Source: CAYMND01 sp964465065
Lineage (GTDB): Bacteria > Acidobacteriota > Aminicenantia > UBA2199
Direction of reading: 5' to 3'
Assembly: GCA_964465065.1 (NCBI GenBank)
Contig: CAYXHZ010000049.1
Location: 1-22,408 of the forward strand
DNA: 22,408 nucleotides
In this document: in pieces, positions 7,466 to 14,430 of the stretch
Numbering within the stretch: the first letter of the stretch is position 1
How the letters are laid out: the number at the start of each line of letters is the position of its first letter
Made by a program: the position numbers and the translations under genes
Notes under the pieces: generated by a model
Database searches by the model: none
Seen by the model: only the letters and a program-made list of their open reading frames with translations
Told to the model about the DNA's origin: nothing

Positions 7466-9288
7466 CGCTCTCCTCCCTGCCGTTTGGCTCGTATCGTCTC
7501 GCCGAGCCCAAGCCGTTTGATCTTTTTATGCAGTCCCTGATAGGTCATGCCCAGTTTTCTGGCCGCCTGGGACTGACTCCAGTTGCAGGCGGCCAGGACA
7601 GTCAGCAGGTCGTCATCCCGAGCGCCGGACAGCGGGTTTTCCTGGCCTGCTGGCGGCGATGCCGGCGCCGCCCCGTCCCAAATCTCCTCGGACAGCAGGT
7701 CCAGGCCGATCATATCACCGTCCTCGGCCAGATTGACCACCCGGTTGATTTCGTTCTCCAGCTGGCGCACGTTCCCCGGCCAGGGGTAGTGCATCAGCAC
7801 CTGATGGGCCTGAACCGAGAAGCCGTTGATCGATTTGGAAATTTTGGCGCAGAACTTGTGACTGAAGTGGTTGATCAGGCTGGCGATGTCCTCCGGCCTC
7901 TCCCGCAACGCCGGTACGTGGATGATATGATGGACCAGGCGGTAGTACAGGTCATGGCGGAAGGTTTTCTCGCTGATCAGCTGCTTCAGATCCCGATGAG
8001 TCAGCGAAATGATGCGCAGATCGACCCGGATCGGTTCGTTGCCGCCCAGGCGATAGAATTCATGTTCCTGCAGGGCACGCAGCAGCTTGGTCTGCACCGT
8101 CAGCGGCATGTCCCCGATCTCGTCGAGCACCAGCGTTCCGCCGGAAGCCAGCTCCAGCTTGCCGACCTTCCGGGCGAAAGCGCCGGTGTAGGCCCCGCGT
8201 TCGCTGCCGAACAGCTCGGCCTCCAGCAGATCCTCCGGAATGGCGGCGCAGTTGAGAGCCACGAACTGTCCCGCACGCCGGACTGACTGCTCATGGATGA
8301 GCCGGGCGAACAGCTCCTTACCGGTACCGCTCTCGCCGTGAATGAGCACGAATATATCGCTGGCGGCGATCTTGCGGGCCTGATTGAGCAAGCTCTTCAT
8401 GGCCGCGCTGGCGGCGATGATCGCCACCCCGCCATCCACCGCCGGCAATTTCCGCTGGCCGGCATTCGCCGCCGGTGGCACCTCCATCCCCTTGAGCAAC
8501 TCGATTTCCTTGGCCAGTTGTTCGATGAAGGTGACAATCCGCTCGCTCTCCTGCTCCCGGCCCGGCAGCGGCAGATACAGCAGAGCGCCCGGACAACCAG
8601 ACAGATGCAGCGGATAGCAGTAGGCGCAGCGGCCGCTGTCCAGCATGCACCGCCCTGTAGAAACGTTCTGCAGCCGGTGGTCGAAATCGGCGATGAACCC
8701 GGCCAGATGGGCATTGGCGTCAGGGGTTTTGAATACGGACAGTATAATGCTGACCTGATTCCGCTCCTTTTTGACCAGAACCAGATCGCCGATCTCGCTG
8801 AGGTTTTCGATATGGAAGGACAACTGCCGCAAAAACCAGTTCCAATCCGCCTTGGCCAATCCCTCCGACAAGAGCATCTTCAGTATTTCCCGGTAAATAT
8901 CGCGGATGTACCGGGTCTCCTGGCTGCCGCTCCGGCTGGGCAGGTCTTTGGCCAGATCGCTGAAGATGGGGATCAGCTCCTGAGCCGGAGCAAATTCCTC
9001 CAGATCGCCCTCCTTGAGGTAAAAACGCACCGTCCCGACCGAAAAGGATTGATTCAAACCGATTTTGGCCTGGCTGATCTGCACTCCGTCGACATAGGTG
9101 CCGTTGGTGGAATTCTGGTCCTCGATCAGCAATACATCCCCCTCCAGACAGCCATGAACGTGCTGACGTGAAAACAATTCGCTTTTCATGACCAGATCGC
9201 ACTGGCTGCTGCGACCGACGACGAACTCTCCTTCCGGCAACAAGTATTTCTTGACGAAACCGTCGGCAAAATACATCAGGTACTTCAT
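7462..9288 (-). CDS. FHA-domain sigma-54 enhancer-binding transcriptional activator
   Basis: 608 residues from the ATG at 9288 (a 12-residue TTG extension is possible, but the FHA fold starts at MKYLMYF). Order: FHA domain (about 5-90; VVGRSS, SRQHVHG, NSTNGTYVDG), which binds phosphothreonine; a central region (about 110-275) with four cysteines C214, C221, C224 and C232; AAA+ domain with Walker A GESGTGKE (318-325), the sigma-54-contact loop as GAYTGA (365-370, Tyr in place of the usual Phe), Walker B LVLDEIGDM, arginine-finger region FRHDLYYRL, and PWPGNVRQLEN; a C-terminal Fis-type HTH (about 563-595, NWSQSQAARKLGMTYQGL). It should drive open-complex formation at RpoN promoters in response to a Ser/Thr kinase or a Cys-sensed signal. 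It heads the operon to the helicase and faces a divergent region with a sigma-54 promoter candidate. Confidence 0.95.
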   Translation of the reverse strand: MKYLMYFADGFVKKYLLPEGEFVVGRSSQCDLVMKSELFSRQHVHGCLEGDVLLIEDQNSTNGTYVDGVQISQAKIGLNQSFSVGTVRFYLKEGDLEEFAPAQELIPIFSDLAKDLPSRSGSQETRYIRDIYREILKMLLSEGLAKADWNWFLRQLSFHIENLSEIGDLVLVKKERNQVSIILSVFKTPDANAHLAGFIADFDHRLQNVSTGRCMLDSGRCAYCYPLHLSGCPGALLYLPLPGREQESERIVTFIEQLAKEIELLKGMEVPPAANAGQRKLPAVDGGVAIIAASAAMKSLLNQARKIAASDIFVLIHGESGTGKELFARLIHEQSVRRAGQFVALNCAAIPEDLLEAELFGSERGAYTGAFARKVGKLELASGGTLVLDEIGDMPLTVQTKLLRALQEHEFYRLGGNEPIRVDLRIISLTHRDLKQLISEKTFRHDLYYRLVHHIIHVPALRERPEDIASLINHFSHKFCAKISKSINGFSVQAHQVLMHYPWPGNVRQLENEINRVVNLAEDGDMIGLDLLSEEIWDGAAPASPPAGQENPLSGARDDDLLTVLAACNWSQSQAARKLGMTYQGLHKKIKRLGLGETIRAKRQGGER

Positions 9289-9328
9289 AATTTCTATTTT
9301 ATCCGGGAACAATCCGAAAAGCAATTCG

Positions 9329-9462
9329 GTTTATAAACAAGTGGCGGTAGTTTATAACCTGTATAGAAACAGCCGACGCCAGCTTTTATAACCGGTGCGA
9401 ACAGTCCAGAAGAATTGAACTTAATTATTTAATTATATAGGTATTTAACAAAATCTATAACC
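9329..9462. promoter_or_regulatory. Cluster of GTTTATA/TATAACC repeats, possible activator sites
   Basis: The 316 bp gap between the activator gene and the TM1266-like gene holds no ORF. In it GTTTATAAAC (9329-9338, a perfect palindrome) and GTTTATAACC (9350-9359) lie exactly 21 bp apart, about two helical turns. TATAACC recurs at 9353-9359, 9387-9393 and 9456-9462, spaced 34 and 69 bp. The 9350-9370 copy is an imperfect dyad (GTTTnTA...TAnnnAAAC). These lie upstream of both the activator gene and the sigma-54 promoter candidate at 9477-9492, so they could serve autoregulation and enhancer binding. The region is AT-rich, so chance cannot be excluded. Confidence 0.4.
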
Positions 9463-9476
9463 AGATGATGCCATCA

Positions 9477-9492
9477 TGGCAAACGATATGCG
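9477..9492 (+). promoter_or_regulatory. Candidate sigma-54 promoter for a small RNA
   Basis: The plus strand reads TGGCAAACGATATGCG. GG and GC are exactly 10 nt apart, the -24 block TGGCA is perfect, and the -12 block is ATGC instead of TTGC. The predicted start is near 9503. No ORF follows on this strand before the terminator at 9576-9606. It faces away from the activator gene. Confidence 0.5.
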
Positions 9493-9502
9493 TGGTATAG
9501 AG

Positions 9503-9606
9503 TAATCAGACTCAACAGTCTTCGGTTTGTGCTTTCTCAAACCAGGGGAGCAGAGATGGCGCTTTAAGCCCGAAGGGCGTTCCCGACCCGGGAACGCCTT
9601 TTTTTT
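9503..9606 (+). ncRNA. Predicted small RNA divergent from the sigma-54 activator
   Basis: The interval between the sigma-54 promoter candidate and a strong plus-strand terminator is about 104 nt and has no coding frame with a ribosome site. It can fold a first hairpin GGTTTG/CAAACC (9524-9529 with 9538-9543, 8 nt loop) and a small GCCC-GAA-GGGC hairpin (9568-9578). The latter shares bases with the terminator stem, so the two compete. It does not match a riboswitch or sRNA family I can name. The start is inferred from the promoter; the end is well defined. Confidence 0.45.
9576..9606 (+). terminator. Intrinsic terminator, plus strand
   Basis: A 10 bp perfect GC-rich stem (GGCGTTCCCG at 9576-9585 with CGGGAACGCC at 9589-9598) with a 3 nt loop is followed by eight T. 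The T-tract polarity is for plus-strand transcription. The opposite strand has no T-tract after the stem, so it is not the terminator of the minus-strand gene whose stop codon it touches (9605-9607). Confidence 0.9.
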
Positions 9607-9865
9607 AGGCTTGCAGCTCCAGAGTCAGCCGTTTGGCCTGAGCTCCCTTGACCAGATTGATCTTGCGGACGAACTCGTCGATCTTGTCATTTTCCCCGAC
9701 CATTTCCAGAATGATCAGTCCGCTCTGGGTGCAGTTGTCGAGCACCCCCTCGTGCAAGCCCAAGCGGGTTTTGATCATGCAGCCCCAACCGGTGAGCACC
9801 TTCTGGACATTGAGCGCCGATTCGTTGCGATGATCGATGATGATGGCCACGATTTCACGCTTCAT
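9605..9865 (-). CDS. TM1266-like small ACT/NikR-C-fold regulator
   Basis: 86 residues. The layout is beta-alpha-beta-beta-alpha-beta: MKREIVAIIIDHRNES, VQKVLTGWGCMIKTRLGLHEG, SGLIILEMVG, KIDEFVRKINLVKGAQAKRLTLE. It resembles the TM1266 family often annotated as iron-only hydrogenase system regulator, which has no DNA-binding domain of its own. GGAGG lies about 4-6 nt before the ATG at 9865. It is divergent from archease (46 nt apart) and converges on the predicted sRNA terminator. No hydrogenase gene is in the window. The family call is by fold and motif resemblance only; a generic ACT-like protein is the alternative. Confidence 0.6.
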   Translation of the reverse strand: MKREIVAIIIDHRNESALNVQKVLTGWGCMIKTRLGLHEGVLDNCTQSGLIILEMVGENDKIDEFVRKINLVKGAQAKRLTLELQA

Positions 9866-9911
9866 ACTTCCTCCATGTAGTCTATATCCTCCACTTCAGG
9901 CTTACAATACA

Positions 9912-10430
9912 ATGAAATCCGCCAAACAACCACTTTTTTTCGACCAATCCCCAGCGCTTGAATTCACAGCCGGTTTGAGCCATGCTCTGGGTATGAACGA
10001 GGAACATTCCACCCGGCATGGATTCAGCCTGCTGGACACCACCGCCGACACCGGCTTTACCGTCTGGGGTTCGGACCCAAAGGCATTGTTTTACAACGCC
10101 TGGATGGCTTTGGAAACACTGCTGAACACGGACCGTGACCACCACGGATCGGCTGGCTGCAAGCCGGAACGGGTCCAGCTGACCGCCCCGACCATGGAAT
10201 CGCTGCTGGTCGACTTCCTCAATTTCCTGCTGCTGCGCATCTACAGCCGGACCCTGACGATAGAACGGATCGACATCGACGCGCTGTCCCCGACCAGTAT
10301 CGAATTCGAGCTCTACTGCCGCCCCTGGATCCAGGCGCCACAACTGGAAATCAAAGCGGCCACCCACCACCAGCTACGCATTCGCAGGCTCGACGGCCGG
10401 TTGCAGGCCCGCGTCGTACTGGACATCTGA
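9912..10430 (+). CDS. Archease, activator of RtcB RNA ligase
   Basis: 172 residues from the ATG at 9912, or 145 from the ATG at 9993. Archease motifs: GFSLLDTTADTGFTVWG (the acidic D-x3-D-x-G segment), ALFYNAWMALETLL, and MESLLVDFLNFLLLRIYS. Archease lets RtcB turn over many times by promoting guanylation of the ligase histidine, and the conserved acidic residues are present. The shorter start gives the usual family length and puts the domain about 10 residues in. The longer start adds 27 residues with no family match; neither has a good ribosome site. rtcB follows on the same strand after 307 nt. Confidence 0.88.
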   Translation: MKSAKQPLFFDQSPALEFTAGLSHALGMNEEHSTRHGFSLLDTTADTGFTVWGSDPKALFYNAWMALETLLNTDRDHHGSAGCKPERVQLTAPTMESLLVDFLNFLLLRIYSRTLTIERIDIDALSPTSIEFELYCRPWIQAPQLEIKAATHHQLRIRRLDGRLQARVVLDI

Positions 10431-10737
10431 ACTTCTGCAAATAACGGACTTCAAGAAGGACGTTGATCGTTTACGGACGATATTCGCAGAGAAAAAACAT
10501 TTTGCAGCGGCCCCTTACTAAAATCTCTCAAGAATTCAATGGGGATGCTGGGGCATTGCCCCCAGCCCATGAGAATGAGGTTTTACCGAAGTGACATTCC
10601 GGTCGTGCCGCTTGCAACGCCCCCACTCCATAAAGATGAGATCTCGTAGAAATCATGCGAGAAATCAGTTCTATTTCGTATTCTGTATGGCCAGCTGCAA
10701 ACAACTCATCCCGATCCGCTATATAATAAATATCAAG
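10431..10737 (+). other. 307 nt non-coding gap between archease and rtcB with hairpins
   Basis: No supported gene. A GC-rich inverted repeat at 10539-10570 (GCTGGGG pairs with CCCCAGC around CATTGC, with ATGG/CCAT outside) has no T-tract. A second pair, TCTGCAAATA near 10434 with TATTCGCAGA near 10480, matches 9 of 10 as an inverted repeat. A TATAAT box at 10722-10727 lies just before rtcB. A sigma-54 site was looked for, as in enteric rtcBA, and not found with correct spacing. Confidence 0.6.
10722..10727 (+). promoter_or_regulatory. TATAAT box 10 nt before the rtcB start
   Basis: A perfect -10 hexamer ends exactly 10 nt before the ATG at 10738, so a transcript from it would have a leader of about 3-4 nt. 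No good -35 is visible and no Shine-Dalgarno precedes the ATG. The same TATAAT-N10-ATG arrangement occurs at waaA. Confidence 0.45.
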
Positions 10738-12195
10738 ATGGATAAGAAAAGCGTCGAAATCGAGCTGAACGAGACTTCACCGTTCCAATGGCACAACCGC
10801 CCGAGCCGCCGCGGCAAGAACAGCGGTTCGATCCGCATCTACGCATCGGCCGAACTTCTGGACCAGGCCCGCCGCGAAGGCAGCCTGACCCAGGTGCTCA
10901 ACGTTTCCCGACTGCCGGGGTTGATCGGGCCGTCCATGGCCATGCCCGACATCCATTACGGGTACGGATTCTGCATCGGCGGCGTGGCTGCCTTCAGCGA
11001 GGAGGACGGCATCGTTGCCCCCGGAGGAGTCGGTTACGACATCAACTGCGGTGTCAGCCTCGTCGGCACCTCCCTGCAGCGCAGCCAACTGCAGGTCGCC
11101 GATCTGAAAGCGCTCGGTTTCGCCCTGCTGGCCGGCATCCCCAGCGGACTCAACCAGCCGTCACGACATCCCATGAACCGCCAAGAGCTCCGAGACATCT
11201 GCCAGAATGGGGCAAGGGCCATGGCCAGACGCTTCCAGCTGAGTCCCGAGACCCGGGAGCGCACGGAACGGGGCGGGACTCTGCCCGTCAACGACATCGG
11301 ATCGGTTTCCGAATCGGCGCTGCAACGCGGTCAAAACCAACTGGGGACGCTGGGCTCGGGCAACCATTTTCTGGAAATCCAGTACCTGGCCGAGCTGCTC
11401 GATCCGGAACGGGCCGCCGTCCTCGGCCTGCGCCAGGGAATGGTCAGCATCCTGCTCCATTCCGGCTCCAGAGGACTGGGTCACCAGGTGGCCAGCGAAT
11501 ACATCGCCCTCTTCCAACGCCATCAGCGGCCACAGGAGCAGACCCTGCCAGATCCGCAGCTGGTCAACGTCCGGCTGGACTCGGCGCTGGCCCGACGCTA
11601 CCTGGACGCCCACAACGCCGCCGCCAACTTCGCCTGGGCCAACCGCCAGCTGCTCGTGCACGACGCCTGCGCCATCGTCGGTCAAGCGCTCGGCATGGCC
11701 CCGACCCAGCTGAAGGCCCGGCTGATCACCGACCACTCGCACAATCTGGCTTGCTGGGAAACTCATCCCGGCCATCCTGCCTGCCGACTGCTCTTGCACC
11801 GCAAGGGGGCCACCCGGGCCCTGCCGGCCGGTCATCCGGACCTGAGCCAAGCGTTCTCCTCCATCGGCCAGGCCGTTGTTTTGCCCGGCAGCATGGGTTC
11901 GTCATCGTTTCTGTTGTGCGGCAGACCGGAGTCGGCGGACAGCTGGTACAGCTGCCCGCACGGAGCCGGCCGCGCCCTGAGCCGACGGGCTGCGCTGGCT
12001 CTCGACAGCCGGGAAAAAGCGGTCGAACAGCTCGAAAAGCGCGATATTCTGCTGTTCAGTCACAGCCGCCGGGGTCTGGGCGAAGAAATCCCCCAGGCCT
12101 ACAAACCAGTCGAGGAGGTGCTGCGGGTCAGTCGGGATGGCGGCCTGGCCTGGCCGGTGGCCCGTTTCGAACCCCTGCTGGTCATCAAGGGCTGA
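10738..12195 (+). CDS. rtcB: tRNA-splicing/repair RNA ligase RtcB
   Basis: 485 residues, closer in length to the archaeal-type enzyme (about 480) than to E. coli RtcB (about 408), consistent with a need for archease. It joins 2',3'-cyclic phosphate or 3'-phosphate ends to 5'-OH ends using GTP and Mn2+. Metal-site and catalytic motifs: GGVGYDINCGV (D101, C104), LGSGNHFLEIQ (H210), HSGSRGLGHQ (H241), HSHNLACWE (H335), and LLHRKGATRA, whose H354 is the guanylated histidine; then PGSMGSSSFLL and CPHGAGRALSR. The start at 10738 is chosen because the fold begins soon after; an upstream extension of 49 codons has no family match. RtcA is absent; archease is the upstream neighbour. Confidence 0.96.
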   Translation: MDKKSVEIELNETSPFQWHNRPSRRGKNSGSIRIYASAELLDQARREGSLTQVLNVSRLPGLIGPSMAMPDIHYGYGFCIGGVAAFSEEDGIVAPGGVGYDINCGVSLVGTSLQRSQLQVADLKALGFALLAGIPSGLNQPSRHPMNRQELRDICQNGARAMARRFQLSPETRERTERGGTLPVNDIGSVSESALQRGQNQLGTLGSGNHFLEIQYLAELLDPERAAVLGLRQGMVSILLHSGSRGLGHQVASEYIALFQRHQRPQEQTLPDPQLVNVRLDSALARRYLDAHNAAANFAWANRQLLVHDACAIVGQALGMAPTQLKARLITDHSHNLACWETHPGHPACRLLLHRKGATRALPAGHPDLSQAFSSIGQAVVLPGSMGSSSFLLCGRPESADSWYSCPHGAGRALSRRAALALDSREKAVEQLEKRDILLFSHSRRGLGEEIPQAYKPVEEVLRVSRDGGLAWPVARFEPLLVIKG

Positions 12196-12207
12196 AAATG
12201 CCCGATG

Positions 12208-12216
12208 TGCTATAAT
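12208..12216 (+). promoter_or_regulatory. Extended -10 promoter for the envelope operon
   Basis: TGCTATAAT is a perfect extended -10 element (TG-N-TATAAT), which can work without a good -35; none is seen. It ends 10 nt before the waaA ATG, implying a leader of about 3-5 nt and leaderless-type translation. There is no Shine-Dalgarno before this ATG. Confidence 0.55.
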
Positions 12217-12226
12217 CTGTCCCGTC

Positions 12227-13477
12227 ATGACCCGTTACGATGCCGGATACCTGTTGCTGAGTCTGCTGTCCTTTCCCTTCTGGATGCGCTATCTGACCCG
12301 GAGCCGCTACCGCAGCCTGCTGCGCGCCCGGCTTGTGCCCGAAAAACAGGGCGGAGCCGGACCCGGTATCTGGCTGCACGCCGTTTCGGTCGGCGAAGTC
12401 AACAGCCTGTTGAGCCTGATCGACGACCTGGCCGGGCAATACCCCGGCCATCGTATCGTGCTGACCGTTTCCACTCCTTCGGGCTACCGGCACGCCCTGG
12501 ACAAGGCGCGCCACTGCACGGTTCTGCCGGCGCCGATCGATTTCTCCTTCTCCATCCGGCGCTTCATCGCCATCCATCGGCCCGTCCTGATCGTCCTCAA
12601 CGAACTCGAAATCTGGCCCAACTGGCTGACCATCGCCCGCCGCCAAGGCATCCCCCTCATCCTGGTCAATGCCAGGCTTTCGGACCGCGCCTTTTCCCGC
12701 TATCTGTTTTTCCGCCGCTTCAGCGCCGCCATGCTGAACCGGATCGAGCGCATCCTCTGCCAATCCGATCATTACCGACAGCGTTTCCGGCAACTGGGCA
12801 TCGATCCCGAACGGCTCATCACCTCCGGACACATCAAGGCCGACGAAGCGGTACGTCAGGTCGCCGCCCTGCCGGACCGGGCAAGCCTGAGGAAGGAATT
12901 GGGCTTGGTCGGCGCCAGAAAGATCCTGCTCTTCGCCAGCTGTCACAGCCAGGACGAGGCCGTTTTCATGCCGCTCCTGGACGAACTGCGGCAGAGCCAT
13001 CAGGTCATCATCGCTCCACGCCACCTCGAACGCCTGACCGCCATCCGTCAGGAATTGGCCGGACAGCGGATCGCTTACCGCCTCGGCTCGGAAAACCAAC
13101 AGACCGGCAACCCCGACGAGGCCATCGTCATCGATCGCATGGGGCAGCTGCTGGCCCTGATGAGCATCGCCGACCTGGTGGTCATGGGGGGAACATTTTC
13201 GGCCAAAACCGGCGGTCACAACCTGTTCGAACCGCTGGCCTGCCACAAGATCACTTTGGGCGGTCCGCACACGGAAAACTTCCCCGATATCGCCCGCGAC
13301 TTGCTCAATGAAGGTCTGTACCTCCGCTTCTCAGACAGTGCGGAACTGCGAACCCTGCTGCAACAACCGCCCGCAGCCACAGAGCTGACCGCGACACGAG
13401 CGCAACGACTCCTGGCGCGATACCGCGGCGCCAACCAGACCATTCTCCGGGAGATCCAGCGGTGCCTGCCATCCTGA
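12227..13477 (+). CDS. waaA: Kdo transferase WaaA (KdtA)
   Basis: 416 residues. The N-terminal hydrophobic anchor (YLLLSLLSFPFWM) is followed by the glycosyltransferase-N domain with WLHAVSVGEVNSL, whose Glu is the catalytic base, VLTVSTPSGY, PAPIDFSFSIRRF, LIVLNELEIWPN, VNARLSDRAF, and a GT-B C-terminal half with FASCHSQDEA, IIAPRHLERL, MGGTFSAKTGGHNLFEPL and GPHTENFPD. It adds Kdo from CMP-Kdo to the lipid IVA precursor at the inner membrane. It opens the operon waaA-lpxK-lpxL-rph and overlaps lpxK by 16 nt. The start at 12227 is needed to give the N-terminal anchor; no ribosome site is present. Confidence 0.96.
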   Translation: MTRYDAGYLLLSLLSFPFWMRYLTRSRYRSLLRARLVPEKQGGAGPGIWLHAVSVGEVNSLLSLIDDLAGQYPGHRIVLTVSTPSGYRHALDKARHCTVLPAPIDFSFSIRRFIAIHRPVLIVLNELEIWPNWLTIARRQGIPLILVNARLSDRAFSRYLFFRRFSAAMLNRIERILCQSDHYRQRFRQLGIDPERLITSGHIKADEAVRQVAALPDRASLRKELGLVGARKILLFASCHSQDEAVFMPLLDELRQSHQVIIAPRHLERLTAIRQELAGQRIAYRLGSENQQTGNPDEAIVIDRMGQLLALMSIADLVVMGGTFSAKTGGHNLFEPLACHKITLGGPHTENFPDIARDLLNEGLYLRFSDSAELRTLLQQPPAATELTATRAQRLLARYRGANQTILREIQRCLPS

Positions 13478-14430
13478 ATCTCCTGTTGACCCCACTCTCG
13501 TGGCTGTACAAGAGCATCGCTCTGATCGACTGGCACGCTAAACGGCTCAGGAGGCGGACCTTCCCCAATCTTTTCATCATCTCGATCGATAATTTGAGCT
13601 TCGGCGGCAGCGGCAAGACCTCGCTGGTCAGCCACATCGGCCGCCTGCTCAGCGACAAGGGCATTCCCTTCGCCGTGGTCAGCCGCGGTTACCGCAGCGC
13701 TGTCCGTTCGGGCTGCCGAGCGGTGGACATCCACGACGACGCCGCCAGCGTCGGCGACGAGCCCCTGCTGCTCAAACAGCAGTTCCCCGACTGCCGGGTC
13801 ATGATCGGCCCCGACCGTCTGGCCGCTCTGCACGAGCTGAGTAAAGGCCCGATCCGCATCGTCCTGCTCGACGACGGCTTCCAGTCGGCCCACATTGCCA
13901 AGGATTTCCGCATCCTGCTGGAAACGCCGGGCAGGCCCGGTTATTACTACCGCAACTTCCGCTTCATGGCCCGTCACAGCGATCTGCGCCTCAACCAGAC
14001 CACGGTCGCAGCGGATTTTTTCGCCCATCCCCCGGCGGCGCCCGCTTACCGCTTCCTGCACCAGGGCCTGCACAACGCCTCCCAGGAGCCGGTCCAACCC
14101 GGTCCGGCGCCGATCATCGCCTTCTGCGCCCTGGGCGACAACCTGCGCTTTCAACGCGATCTGGCCCCGTATTGCGTCAAAGCCTTTCACCCGTTCCCGG
14201 ACCACCACCGCTACAGTCCCCGTGACATCGAAACCCTGAAAAAATCCCGGGCCGACCATCAGGCCGCTTACTGTGTCTGCACACTCAAGGACTTCGTGAA
14301 ATTACCCCCGGCCGTTCAGCGGGATTCGACTTTCCTTTATGCGGAAAATGGGATAGAATTGAATTTCAGCCTCTGGTCCCGCTTGTCGGCCATCGAGAAA
14401 TTTCGTGATTACACTTCGTCATCGCATTGA
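13462..14430 (+). CDS. lpxK: Tetraacyldisaccharide 4'-kinase LpxK
   Basis: 322 residues from a GTG start with GGGAG about 8 nt upstream. It phosphorylates the 4' position of the lipid A disaccharide at the inner membrane face. Motifs: an N-terminal membrane-associated helix (LLLTPLSWLYKSIALIDW), SIDNLSFGGSGKTSLV with Walker A at 48-54, SRGYRS, SVGDEPLLL, GPDRLAAL and LLDDGFQS (137-142). The family usually has DDGFQH at the last motif, so Ser replaces the usual His here. The end overlaps the next gene by 26 nt. Confidence 0.95.
   Translation: MPAILNLLLTPLSWLYKSIALIDWHAKRLRRRTFPNLFIISIDNLSFGGSGKTSLVSHIGRLLSDKGIPFAVVSRGYRSAVRSGCRAVDIHDDAASVGDEPLLLKQQFPDCRVMIGPDRLAALHELSKGPIRIVLLDDGFQSAHIAKDFRILLETPGRPGYYYRNFRFMARHSDLRLNQTTVAADFFAHPPAAPAYRFLHQGLHNASQEPVQPGPAPIIAFCALGDNLRFQRDLAPYCVKAFHPFPDHHRYSPRDIETLKKSRADHQAAYCVCTLKDFVKLPPAVQRDSTFLYAENGIELNFSLWSRLSAIEKFRDYTSSSH

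Noticed and set aside
9925..9950. Sigma-54 promoter for the TM1266-like gene (TTGGCGGATTTCATTGTA)
   Set aside because: The -12 block is shifted by one base and reads TTGTA rather than TTGCA.
10590..10612. Sigma-54 promoter for rtcB (CCGG...CTTGCAAC)
   Set aside because: GG and GC are 11 nt apart, not 10, and the -24 block is poor.
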